Source: Planctomycetaceae bacterium
Lineage (GTDB): Bacteria; Planctomycetota; Planctomycetia; Planctomycetales; Planctomycetaceae
Direction of reading: 5' to 3'
NCBI GenBank assembly: GCA_014762625.1
Contig: JABURQ010000035.1
Coordinates: 38,320 to 102,319 of the forward strand
DNA length: 64,000 bases
Shown here piece by piece: positions 57,699 through 64,000 of this stretch. The stretch's first letter is position 1, and each line of letters opens with the position of its first letter. Under the pieces are notes generated by a model. That model was not told the DNA's origin. It saw only the letters and a program-made list of their open reading frames with translations, and did no database searches. Made by a program: the position numbers and the translations under genes.

Positions 57699-58190
57699 TC
57701 AATCCAACGAGTCGGACATCTCCGGTTTCCAGAGTTGTCGAAATAATTGTTTGTGATGTTCCAGATTCCGCTCATCCGCTGAAGCGAGTGAGGGATCGCG
57801 GTCGGAGAGGTTGAGTCCTTTCAAAGTCAATCGGGCGCTCACTGTCGATTGATCGTCGATTGTGCCGCTGGCCTTGAAAGTGATTTCCTCACCTTCCGAT
57901 TTATGGATCTTGGAAGTCACAACCAGGGTTTTTCCTGGTTGCAGAAAGTGATTAAACTTGATGGCTTTCGCCTGTTTCAATAGCACCGTACTGTATTGGA
58001 AGTTGTTCGTCTGGTGCATTAACCAGGAACTGGCCTGGACCATGGCTTCCAACATCAGAACTCCCGGTATGACCGGAAAGCCTGGAAAGTGATCCTGAAG
58101 ATATTCTTCTGCCATCGAGAGATTCTTCGTGGCCGAGATGGAGCCTCCGGCTTCGATCTCAGTAATTTCATCGATCAGACAGAAACGCAT
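57699..58190 (-). CDS. 3-hydroxyacyl-ACP dehydratase-like protein (second copy)
   Basis: The 163-residue protein has the FabZ fold with H34 (D-H-F-P-G-F-P) and E48 (M-L-E-A-M-V-Q). It is clearly diverged from the copy at 55864 but keeps both catalytic residues. The ATG at 58190 is preceded by AAGGTG and gives a family-like start; the frame continues 58 codons upstream into sequence unlike the family. It is the first gene of the KR-ACP-DH-KS set on the minus strand. Confidence 0.88.
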   Translation of the reverse strand: MRFCLIDEITEIEAGGSISATKNLSMAEEYLQDHFPGFPVIPGVLMLEAMVQASSWLMHQTNNFQYSTVLLKQAKAIKFNHFLQPGKTLVVTSKIHKSEGEEITFKASGTIDDQSTVSARLTLKGLNLSDRDPSLASADERNLEHHKQLFRQLWKPEMSDSLD

Positions 58191-58569
58191 GTTTGGATTC
58201 ACCTTACGGACAGCGAGTCGAACCCCGCAAAAGATGGAGAGTATAGTTTTCCCTCTCGATGAGTACAACCTCACGCAATCACCTTCACCCGCGCTCGCCG
58301 GGAATTGTCGGTCCAATTGCACCAATGCCGAGGTCAGGTCAGTAGAATGAACGATTGATGCCAATCAATGTTGTTATGCTGTTAAAGAAGAAACAACGTA
58401 AGTGACTATTGATAAACACCTTACCGTGATATATGAGGTTTGGCCATGGATTGCAACAGTTGCGCGTCAGCAGACTCAATCGTTGCATCGGAACTGACTC
58501 GCCTTCGAGCTGAATGCTGAACTAAGAGCGACTCATCTGCCCAAACCTCCCCTTCTGAAGAATGAATCG

Positions 58570-59052
58570 ATGAAAAACGAAAATCCTGCACCTTCGCCAG
58601 CCTTTCTGATCGACGAAGCCCGCCCTGAGGATGCTGAGATTTTGGCCCGTTTCAACTGTGCAATGGCGACTGAAACGGAAGAACGAAAGCTCAATCCTGA
58701 AACGGTTCTCAAAGGGGTTCGTGCGATTTTTGCAAAGCGGGAACGAGGCCGCTATCTGGTCGCTCGATCGGGATCCGAGGTGGTTGGGCAGTTACTCCTG
58801 ACGCTTGAATGGAGCGACTGGCGTAACGGGGAAATCTGGTGGATCCAGAGCGTGTATGTCCATCCCGATCACCGAAATCAAGGAATCTACAAATCTCTCT
58901 ATCGCGCAGTTCGGGAAGAAGCGGAAAGTCGCGATGATGTCGTTGGAATTCGCCTCTACGTGGAACATAACAACGATCGTGCCCAGGCAGTTTACAAAAA
59001 GCTGGGGATGAAGGCAGGCGGTTATGAGGTCATGGAAGCGATGAAGTCGTGA
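58570..59052 (+). CDS. GNAT-family N-acetyltransferase
   Basis: The 160-residue protein is a single GNAT domain with the acetyl-CoA loop in V-Y-V-H-P-D-H-R-N-Q-G-I-Y-K-S-L (about 96-111) and the C-terminal A-V-Y-K-K-L-G-M motif. It acetylates an amine on an unknown substrate. It is divergent from the fatty-acid-type cluster with about 380 bp between start codons, and convergent with the Cys-rich gene. Confidence 0.9.
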   Translation: MKNENPAPSPAFLIDEARPEDAEILARFNCAMATETEERKLNPETVLKGVRAIFAKRERGRYLVARSGSEVVGQLLLTLEWSDWRNGEIWWIQSVYVHPDHRNQGIYKSLYRAVREEAESRDDVVGIRLYVEHNNDRAQAVYKKLGMKAGGYEVMEAMKS

Positions 59053-59085
59053 TCGTTTGATTCAAATCACACCGTTCGCCAATGA

Positions 59086-59118
59086 AAAAAGCCGGCCACG
59101 TGATGCACGCAACCGGCT
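59086..59118 (-). terminator. Rho-independent terminator
   Basis: AAGCCGG and CCGGCTT form a stem, with an inner CGTG/CACG stem in the 17-nt loop, and on the minus strand the hairpin runs into six T residues. It ends the Cys-rich gene at 59143. On the plus strand there is no T-run, so action on the GNAT gene is doubtful. Confidence 0.75.
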
Positions 59119-59142
59119 TGAGCTTCTTCATTCAGCGGTCAA

Positions 59143-59547
59143 TCAGTCGTCGTAATCGACTTTGACATAGCCGTCTTTCACAGTCACTTCTACGGAGTAC
59201 TTTCCGTAGTCGTACTTCTGCTTGCGACCACCATGCTTGCATTTGACGACTTCGTGCTGCTCACATCCGCAGGCACAAGGATTCGGCGGCGGAACACAAA
59301 TTTTGATCGCCACGCATTTCGGAGTGCAGCAACCACAAGGATCGTGGCAGGCACAAGGGTCGGGAACCATGATGATCTTGGGAACCGCACAAGGAGCGAT
59401 GTTCTCAGGATCCTCAATTTCCACACATTGGAACAGTTCCACGGCTTCTCCAGCAGCATGACCGTCAGCCACCGGCTCGGGTGGTTGGGCATTTGCCGCT
59501 GAAATCATGATGGCAGACACCATCAACAGACTCAATAAACTCTTCAT
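59143..59547 (-). CDS. Exported Cys-rich protein
   Basis: The 134-residue protein has a signal peptide cleaved near A-N-A-Q (about 20) and about 14 cysteines in the mature part. They cluster in P-D-P-C-A-C-H-D-P-C-G-C-C and P-C-A-C-G-C, rich in Pro and followed by a basic K-C-K-H-G-G-R-K stretch and a short C-terminal beta segment. This could bind metal or be cross-linked in the cell envelope. I do not recognise the family. Its leader holds two stem-loops (59584-59609 and 59664-59686) and it has its own terminator. Confidence 0.75.
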   Translation of the reverse strand: MKSLLSLLMVSAIMISAANAQPPEPVADGHAAGEAVELFQCVEIEDPENIAPCAVPKIIMVPDPCACHDPCGCCTPKCVAIKICVPPPNPCACGCEQHEVVKCKHGGRKQKYDYGKYSVEVTVKDGYVKVDYDD

Positions 59548-60156
59548 AGGATAAACTCCTTCCATGCTGCCGACATGTCCAAAAGGGATACCGGCAGCGG
59601 TGTATCCCTCACGCTTGTATGATCGAGAGCCGACCTGACCAAATCGGCTCTACTCCAAAATTAGCTGCTGACCGGAGTCAGGCAGCGGAAACTTCTGTAT
59701 TTAGCCTGTTTTCCAATCTGAGGTTTGTCAAACCCTCTCTCTAGGGATACTAGGAAAACTTTAACCCTTCAACCGCTCACAGGCATAATTATCCCTATTT
59801 AACGTAATTCGCAATTCCCTTACATTTTGACTATTTGATATATTCGACAATGAGCACGACGCTCCTCTGTCTTGCCACTTAACGATGACTAAACTTTAGA
59901 ACTCGAAATCTGCATTTACCAGCCCCAATAATCCACTTTCGGGTAGAATTATCATTGCTCAGCGTTTTACCGGCAGGCAGATCGTGGGGGCTGGATTTCG
60001 TCGAGAAGTTGCCGATCTGCGCTGATCTGGCTTCTGAATGGTTGGACTTTCGAGACTCGCTTTCTAAACTGGGCCACAGAGTCAGCCCTGAAACAAATCA
60101 GCCACTCTCGATACGAACCGCAAACGACTTTCTCCGGATATTGAACCGTACCCATC
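59548..60156. other. 609-bp intergenic region with two stem-loops
   Basis: No gene is supported here. AGGGATAC (59584-59591) and GTATCCCT (59602-59609) form a perfect 8-bp stem in the leader of the Cys-rich gene. A second hairpin, GCTGC-TGAC with GTCA-GCAGC, lies at 59664-59686. The rest (59690-59950) is AT-rich. A short plus-strand frame overlapping the oxidoreductase start has no supporting signal. Confidence 0.4.
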
Positions 60157-61584
60157 ATGCCCAAGGATTTCCTCAAAGGTGCCCAGGATCATTACGACGT
60201 TGTGGTGATCGGTAGCGGCCTGGCCGGACTCACCTCCGCCAACATTCTCGCCCGCGCAGGTCATTCGGTCCTGTTGCTCGAACATCATTACCAGCTAGGC
60301 GGCATGGCGACCTGGTTCAAACGTCGAAACGGTCATATTTTTGACATTTCGCTGCACGGCTTCCCGATGGGAATGATCAAAAGCTGCCGAAAGTACTGGA
60401 CGCGAGAAATCGCAGACAAGATTGTGCAGTTGAAAGGGATTCGCTTTGAGAATCCTCAGTTCTCGCTCCGTACAACCTTCGATCGCGAGGATTTTACGCG
60501 CATTCTGATCGAGAAGTTTGGGATTGCCCCCGAAACCGTGCAGGCGTTCTTCGACAAAGCCCGCAGCATGAATTTTTACGACGACCAGTCGATGACGGTC
60601 CGCGAGCTCTTTGAAGAATTTTTCCCTGGTCGCGATGACGTCGTCCGACTGTTGATGGAGCCGATCACCTACGCCAACGGATCGACGCTCGAAGATCCCG
60701 CCATCACCTACGGCATCGTCTTCTCCAACTTCATGCACAAGGGAGTCTTCACATTTGAAGGCGGAACCGATCACCTCGTGCAACTGATGAAAGCGGAACT
60801 GGAAACGAACGGTGTCGATATTCGGATTCGCAGTCTCGTCGAGAAGATCGAGATTGACGACGATCGCAAAGTGACCGGCGTGGTCGTGAACGGTCGTCGC
60901 ATCGGCTGCAACGCGATCGTCTCCAACGCGAATCTCAAGCAGACCGTGTTGAAACTGGTCGGCAAGGAACATCTCGACCCGAAATACGTCGAAGAAACGG
61001 AAGCGGTCCGACTCAACAACAGCAGTTGCCAGGTCTACATCGCCTTGAAGGAAGGTGAAGAGTTCGACGATGTGGGGGATCTGCTGTTTCATTCGGAACA
61101 CAGCGGATTCGATATCGACGCGATGTTGAGTAAAGAGATCAGCAGCAGAACGTTCTCTTTCTATTATCCCAAAACGCGTCCCGAGTTGAATCGGTATCTG
61201 GTCGTCTCCTCCACCAACGCCAACTACGAAGACTGGGCACATTTGCCGGAGGAGCAGTATCAGAAAGACAAAGCGGAACTTTGCGAGGGAACGCTCGATT
61301 GTCTCGAACAATACGTTCCCAACATCCGTCAAAAAGTCGATCATGTGGAAGCGTCCACCCCTCGAACGTTCGAACATTACACACGCCATTGGAACGGAGC
61401 TTCTTTCGGAACCAAATTTGAAGGGCTCCAGGTCAGTAAGGATTTACCGGAACAGATCGGCGGCCTCTATCATGCCGGCTCCGTCGGCATTATCATGTCG
61501 GGATGGCTGGGTGCCGTGAACTACGGCGTGATCGTTTCCAATGATGTGGATAAATACCTGACGCCTGCCACATCGACGATCTGA
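60157..61584 (+). CDS. CrtI/phytoene-desaturase-like FAD oxidoreductase
   Basis: The 475-residue protein has an N-terminal dinucleotide site [12 protein letters not shown] (about 16-28) and the amine-oxidase/phytoene-desaturase fold, with the flavin motif [12 protein letters not shown] near 40 and a C-terminal G-L-Y-H-A-G-S-V-G. Family members desaturate or isomerise polyenes, or saturate retinol. It may work on a lipid made by the fatty-acid-type cluster nearby, but it is on the other strand, 2 kb away. Substrate unknown. The FG-GAP gene starts just downstream. Confidence 0.88.
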   Translation: MPKDFLKGAQDHYDVVVIGSGLAGLTSANILARAGHSVLLLEHHYQLGGMATWFKRRNGHIFDISLHGFPMGMIKSCRKYWTREIADKIVQLKGIRFENPQFSLRTTFDREDFTRILIEKFGIAPETVQAFFDKARSMNFYDDQSMTVRELFEEFFPGRDDVVRLLMEPITYANGSTLEDPAITYGIVFSNFMHKGVFTFEGGTDHLVQLMKAELETNGVDIRIRSLVEKIEIDDDRKVTGVVVNGRRIGCNAIVSNANLKQTVLKLVGKEHLDPKYVEETEAVRLNNSSCQVYIALKEGEEFDDVGDLLFHSEHSGFDIDAMLSKEISSRTFSFYYPKTRPELNRYLVVSSTNANYEDWAHLPEEQYQKDKAELCEGTLDCLEQYVPNIRQKVDHVEASTPRTFEHYTRHWNGASFGTKFEGLQVSKDLPEQIGGLYHAGSVGIIMSGWLGAVNYGVIVSNDVDKYLTPATSTI

Positions 61585-61629
61585 ATGTCTGCCCGGTCTT
61601 TCGAATACTTGACGACTGGGGTTCTGAGA

Positions 61630-63567
61630 ATGCGCGTTTCTCTGATTTGTGTTCTGACTGGATTGGTTGCTCTTTCTGCGAAAGTCGAGGCCGAAGACTC
61701 TCCGCTACAACCGATTCCCTACAACAATCCCGGACTGGTGGTCGATCTAGGAGTCGGGCTGTGGGCCTGGCCGCTGCCGATGGATTACGACCGGGACGGC
61801 GATCTCGATCTGGTTGTATCCTGTCCCGATAAACCGTCCAACGGAACTTACTTCTTCGAAAACACGTCTGACGGGAAAGAAAAATTCCCAGTCTTCAAGC
61901 CGGGAAAGAAGATCGGTCGCGGATTCCATAATGCCCGCGTCTCTCACGTCGATGGAAAACCGATTGTCCTGGTCGAAAACAAACAGTACGCGAACTTTCG
62001 TACCTCGCAGTATGAAAAACCTGAAATCCTTCAAGTCGATACCTCATTCATGAAGGGCCGAAAGACTCGCGCCCGACAATGGCATCGAGTCGATTACAAC
62101 GGCGACGGACTGCTGGATGTGGTCATCGGATACGGCGACTGGACGGAATACGGCTGGGACGATGCGTACAACAACCAGGGCGTCTGGACGAACGGTCCCC
62201 TTAGAGGACGAATGCGGGTCGCCATCAATACCGGAACCAACGACGAACCGACGTTTGAGTCTCCTGTAGAAATCAAAGGAACGGACGGCAAAACGCCCGA
62301 AGTTTACGGCTGGCCCTCCCCCAACTTCGCTGACTGGGACGGCGACGGCGATCTCGACCTGTTGTGCGGAGAGTTTCGCGATACGTTCACCTACTTCGAA
62401 AACGTCGGTTCTCGAACCGAACCGGAGTATGCGGACGGCGTCACATTGATTCACAATGGAGACCCTTTGGAAATGGACCTCCAGATGATCGTTCCCTCCA
62501 CCATCGATTGGGACGGTGACGACGATCTGGATTTGATCGTGGGAGATGAAGACGGCCGCGTCGCTTTGATCGAAAACACCGGCAAATTGGTCGATCGCGT
62601 GCCTCAGTTTTTACCGCCGCGTTACTTCCAGCAGGAAGCGGAATTCATCAAGTTCGGGGCTCTGGCGACGCCCTACGCCTGTGACTGGGATGCCGACGGC
62701 GATCAGGACATCCTCTGCGGAAATACTGCCGGCTATATCGGCTTCATCGAAAATCTGGGGGGGGATGAAACTCCGAAATGGGCCGCTCCCCAACGTCTCG
62801 AAGCCGGAGGAGAAACATTTCGCATCGAAGCCGGCCCCAACGGCTCCATTCAGGGGCCATGCGAAGAGAAATGGGGATACACGACCCTTTCGGTCAATGA
62901 CTGGAATGGTGACGGTCTGCCGGATATCGTCTTCAATTCGATCTGGGGACGAATCCAGTGGCTCGAAAATATCGGGACTCCCACCGAACCGAAACTCGCC
63001 GCCGCGAAGCCCATCCAGGTGGAATGGGAAGGCGACACGCCGAAACCGGCATGGACCTGGTGGCAACCGGTCGGCAAGGAACTCGTCACCCAATGGCGAA
63101 CCACCCCGGTGGTCGTCGATTGGAACGGGGACGGCCTGAACGACCTGATCGTTCTCGACACAGAAGGCTACCCCGCCTTCTTCGAGCGACAAAAAGTTCG
63201 AGACCAACTGATTCTGAAACCGGGGAAACGTATCTTTCTGAATGAACAGGGTGAACCGCTCCAACTCAACCCGAAGCAAGCCGGAGGCAGCGGTCGCCGC
63301 AAAGTCGAAATCACCGATTGGGACGGAGACGGTCGTCTCGACCTGTTGCTGAACAGCAAGAATGCCGACTGGTATCACAATCTCGGAGAAACCCCCAACG
63401 GCTGGAAATTCAAAAATGTCGGTCCCCTCTACGAGCGTCCGCTCGCCGGCCATACGAGCAGCCCCGCCGTCGTCGATTGGAACAAGGACGGCATCCCGGA
63501 TTTGCTGGTCGGTGCGGAAGACGGGTATCTCTACTACGCCAAAAATCCGCGAGCAAAAAGCGATTGA
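61630..63567 (+). CDS. Exported FG-GAP/VCBS repeat protein
   Basis: The 645-residue protein has a signal peptide (end near K-V-E-A-E, about 21) and many FG-GAP-type repeats of a beta-propeller. Each has the Ca-binding pattern D-x-D-G-D-G/x-D-L-D: D-Y-D-R-D-G-D-L-D, D-Y-N-G-D-G-L-L-D, D-W-D-G-D-G-D-L-D, D-W-D-A-D-G-D-Q-D, D-W-N-G-D-G-L-P-D and further copies to the end. Such proteins bind sugars or other proteins outside the cell. The start at 61630 has GGGG 9 nt before it and begins the signal peptide; an ATG at 61585 touches the stop of the FAD gene. Linked transcription with it is likely. Confidence 0.88.
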   Translation: MRVSLICVLTGLVALSAKVEAEDSPLQPIPYNNPGLVVDLGVGLWAWPLPMDYDRDGDLDLVVSCPDKPSNGTYFFENTSDGKEKFPVFKPGKKIGRGFHNARVSHVDGKPIVLVENKQYANFRTSQYEKPEILQVDTSFMKGRKTRARQWHRVDYNGDGLLDVVIGYGDWTEYGWDDAYNNQGVWTNGPLRGRMRVAINTGTNDEPTFESPVEIKGTDGKTPEVYGWPSPNFADWDGDGDLDLLCGEFRDTFTYFENVGSRTEPEYADGVTLIHNGDPLEMDLQMIVPSTIDWDGDDDLDLIVGDEDGRVALIENTGKLVDRVPQFLPPRYFQQEAEFIKFGALATPYACDWDADGDQDILCGNTAGYIGFIENLGGDETPKWAAPQRLEAGGETFRIEAGPNGSIQGPCEEKWGYTTLSVNDWNGDGLPDIVFNSIWGRIQWLENIGTPTEPKLAAAKPIQVEWEGDTPKPAWTWWQPVGKELVTQWRTTPVVVDWNGDGLNDLIVLDTEGYPAFFERQKVRDQLILKPGKRIFLNEQGEPLQLNPKQAGGSGRRKVEITDWDGDGRLDLLLNSKNADWYHNLGETPNGWKFKNVGPLYERPLAGHTSSPAVVDWNKDGIPDLLVGAEDGYLYYAKNPRAKSD

Positions 63568-63598
63568 AAGTTTGCTTTCGCTGTTTGCCAAACCTCCC

Positions 63599-63696
63599 GC
63601 TGTTTTCGACGTAAGTCCTTAAAGTTTGGAAGATGAGCTTTTTGCAAGACCTCAACTTCTCAAGTTCTCATCTTCGAACGAAACCCGATGGTTTTG
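63599..63696 (-). repeat. Dispersed repeat X, copy 2 (98 bp)
   Basis: This is the inverse of 43291-43387 with about 90 of 97 positions identical by eye. It begins 31 bp after the stop codon of the FG-GAP gene. The inner AAGATGAG/CTCATCTT arms are kept in both copies, so the stem may be under selection. Confidence 0.75.
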
Positions 63697-63876
63697 CTCA
63701 TTTTTTGGACTCAGGACAGCCAAAGCGAAATTCGTCGCTGTTTGAGAAAGCAGGCAGAGACTTCTTTTTCAGTGAGTCTGGACACCACAGTCGTTTGTCC
63801 GTGGTTCGTCGTTCGTTGTCAGTTGTCGCGCACACAGCAAACCGCAACTGACCACTGACCAATCACCACTAACAAA

Positions 63877-63936
63877 AAAATCAAATTGCCAAAGATCGAA
63901 CTCTCTCTACCTAACGGCAGTTTGTTGTCAGACAGC
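63877..63936 (-). repeat. Dispersed repeat Y, copy 2 (60 bp)
   Basis: This is the inverse of 43525-43584, matching at about 53 of 60 positions by eye. It contains the conserved words GATCGAACTC and CAAATTG. It is separated from X copy 2 by 180 bp, compared with 137 bp between the first copies. Confidence 0.7.
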
Positions 63937-64000
63937 TGAGCAGACAGTGCGAGAATAGTCTGACCGCGGATAACGCGGATTTCACTGATAGTTGATAAGA

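Larger units (their letters stand above)
63568..64000. other. Repeat-rich 3' end of the window
   Basis: No gene is supported. The stretch contains X and Y repeat copies in inverted orientation, a word-like tract (TGACCACTGACC), and at the end a short duplicated word around GCGGATAACGCGGAT. The character is that of the 42.7-43.8 kb region. Confidence 0.5.

Noticed and set aside
60295..61389. Minus-strand open frame of 364 codons opposite the FAD oxidoreductase
   Set aside because: The plus-strand frame has the dinucleotide-binding motif and full-length family similarity.
54416..61584. Ladderane biosynthesis cluster
   Set aside because: The gene classes overlap only in part; the radical SAM genes expected from anammox clusters are missing, so I kept the neutral description of a specialised fatty-acid-type cluster.

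Overview
The window looks like a chromosomal segment of a planctomycete (Planctomycetota, probably family Planctomycetaceae). The evidence is the gene content: two DUF1501 proteins, a PSCyt1/DUF1549/DUF1553 protein, a secreted sulfatase, an ECF sigma factor paired with a membrane Ser/Thr kinase, a BlaI/M56 pair with planctomycete-type extensions, a TIGR03009-like domain, and several Tat-exported redox or sugar proteins. I see no rRNA or tRNA gene, no CRISPR array, no prophage and no intact insertion sequence. The genus cannot be fixed from sequence inspection alone.

Layout. (1) 0.2-6.1 kb, minus strand: csaA-like gene, then (reading leftwards from 6.1 kb) a GcvH-like lipoyl-carrier protein, a two-cluster 4Fe-4S protein, a squalene-hopene-cyclase-like enzyme and a DUF116-polyprenyl synthase fusion. 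This is a compact terpenoid/redox operon that I could not match to a described pathway. (2) 6.3-11 kb: sulfatase, csrA, a UbiA-family prenyltransferase (probably MqnP), a His/Asp-rich exported protein, and a small P-loop gene broken by a 17-bp tandem duplication. (3) 11.3-18.7 kb: a heavy-metal-type RND adaptor and pump, convergent with a sigma-54-activating response regulator and its histidine kinase; a candidate -24/-12 promoter and a palindromic enhancer lie before the pump. (4) 18.9-27.7 kb, minus: arylsulfotransferase-like lipoprotein, enolase-superfamily enzyme, pirin, DUF1501 and its PSD1 partner. (5) 27.9-30.3 kb, plus: a single polypeptide that fuses a Tat-type signal, EutB and EutC, i.e. 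an apparently exported adenosylcobalamin-dependent ethanolamine ammonia-lyase. (6) 30.3-37.2 kb, minus: second DUF1501 protein, an unknown protein, Ser/Thr kinase and ECF sigma factor, and a two-domain glycosyltransferase. (7) 37.2-42.7 kb: a 1667-residue M56 peptidase fused to two secretin-like regions and a TIGR03009-like domain, co-transcribed with BlaI; a 46-bp palindrome lies across the blaI promoter. (8) 42.7-43.8 kb: gene-free and rich in dispersed repeats. (9) 43.8-46.8 kb: small housekeeping and unknown genes. (10) 47.0-52.5 kb, minus: TIM-barrel sugar isomerase, DJ-1, penta-heme cytochrome c and glucose-dehydrogenase-like beta-propeller, in one overlapping operon. (11) 52.6-58.2 kb, minus: SurE, an alpha/beta hydrolase and a second fatty-acid-synthase-like set (KS, two DH, ACP, KR). 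(12) 58.6-63.6 kb: GNAT, Cys-rich exported protein, CrtI-like FAD oxidoreductase and an FG-GAP repeat exported protein; the window ends in repeats.

Three families of short dispersed repeat were found by comparing intergenic stretches by eye. One, about 165 bp with imperfect terminal inverted repeats, ends exactly on the stop codon of three different genes. The points most worth following up are the exported EutBC fusion, the lipoyl/Fe-S/cyclase/DUF116 operon, the giant BlaR1-like fusion with its operator, the stop-codon repeat family and the 17-bp frameshifting duplication.
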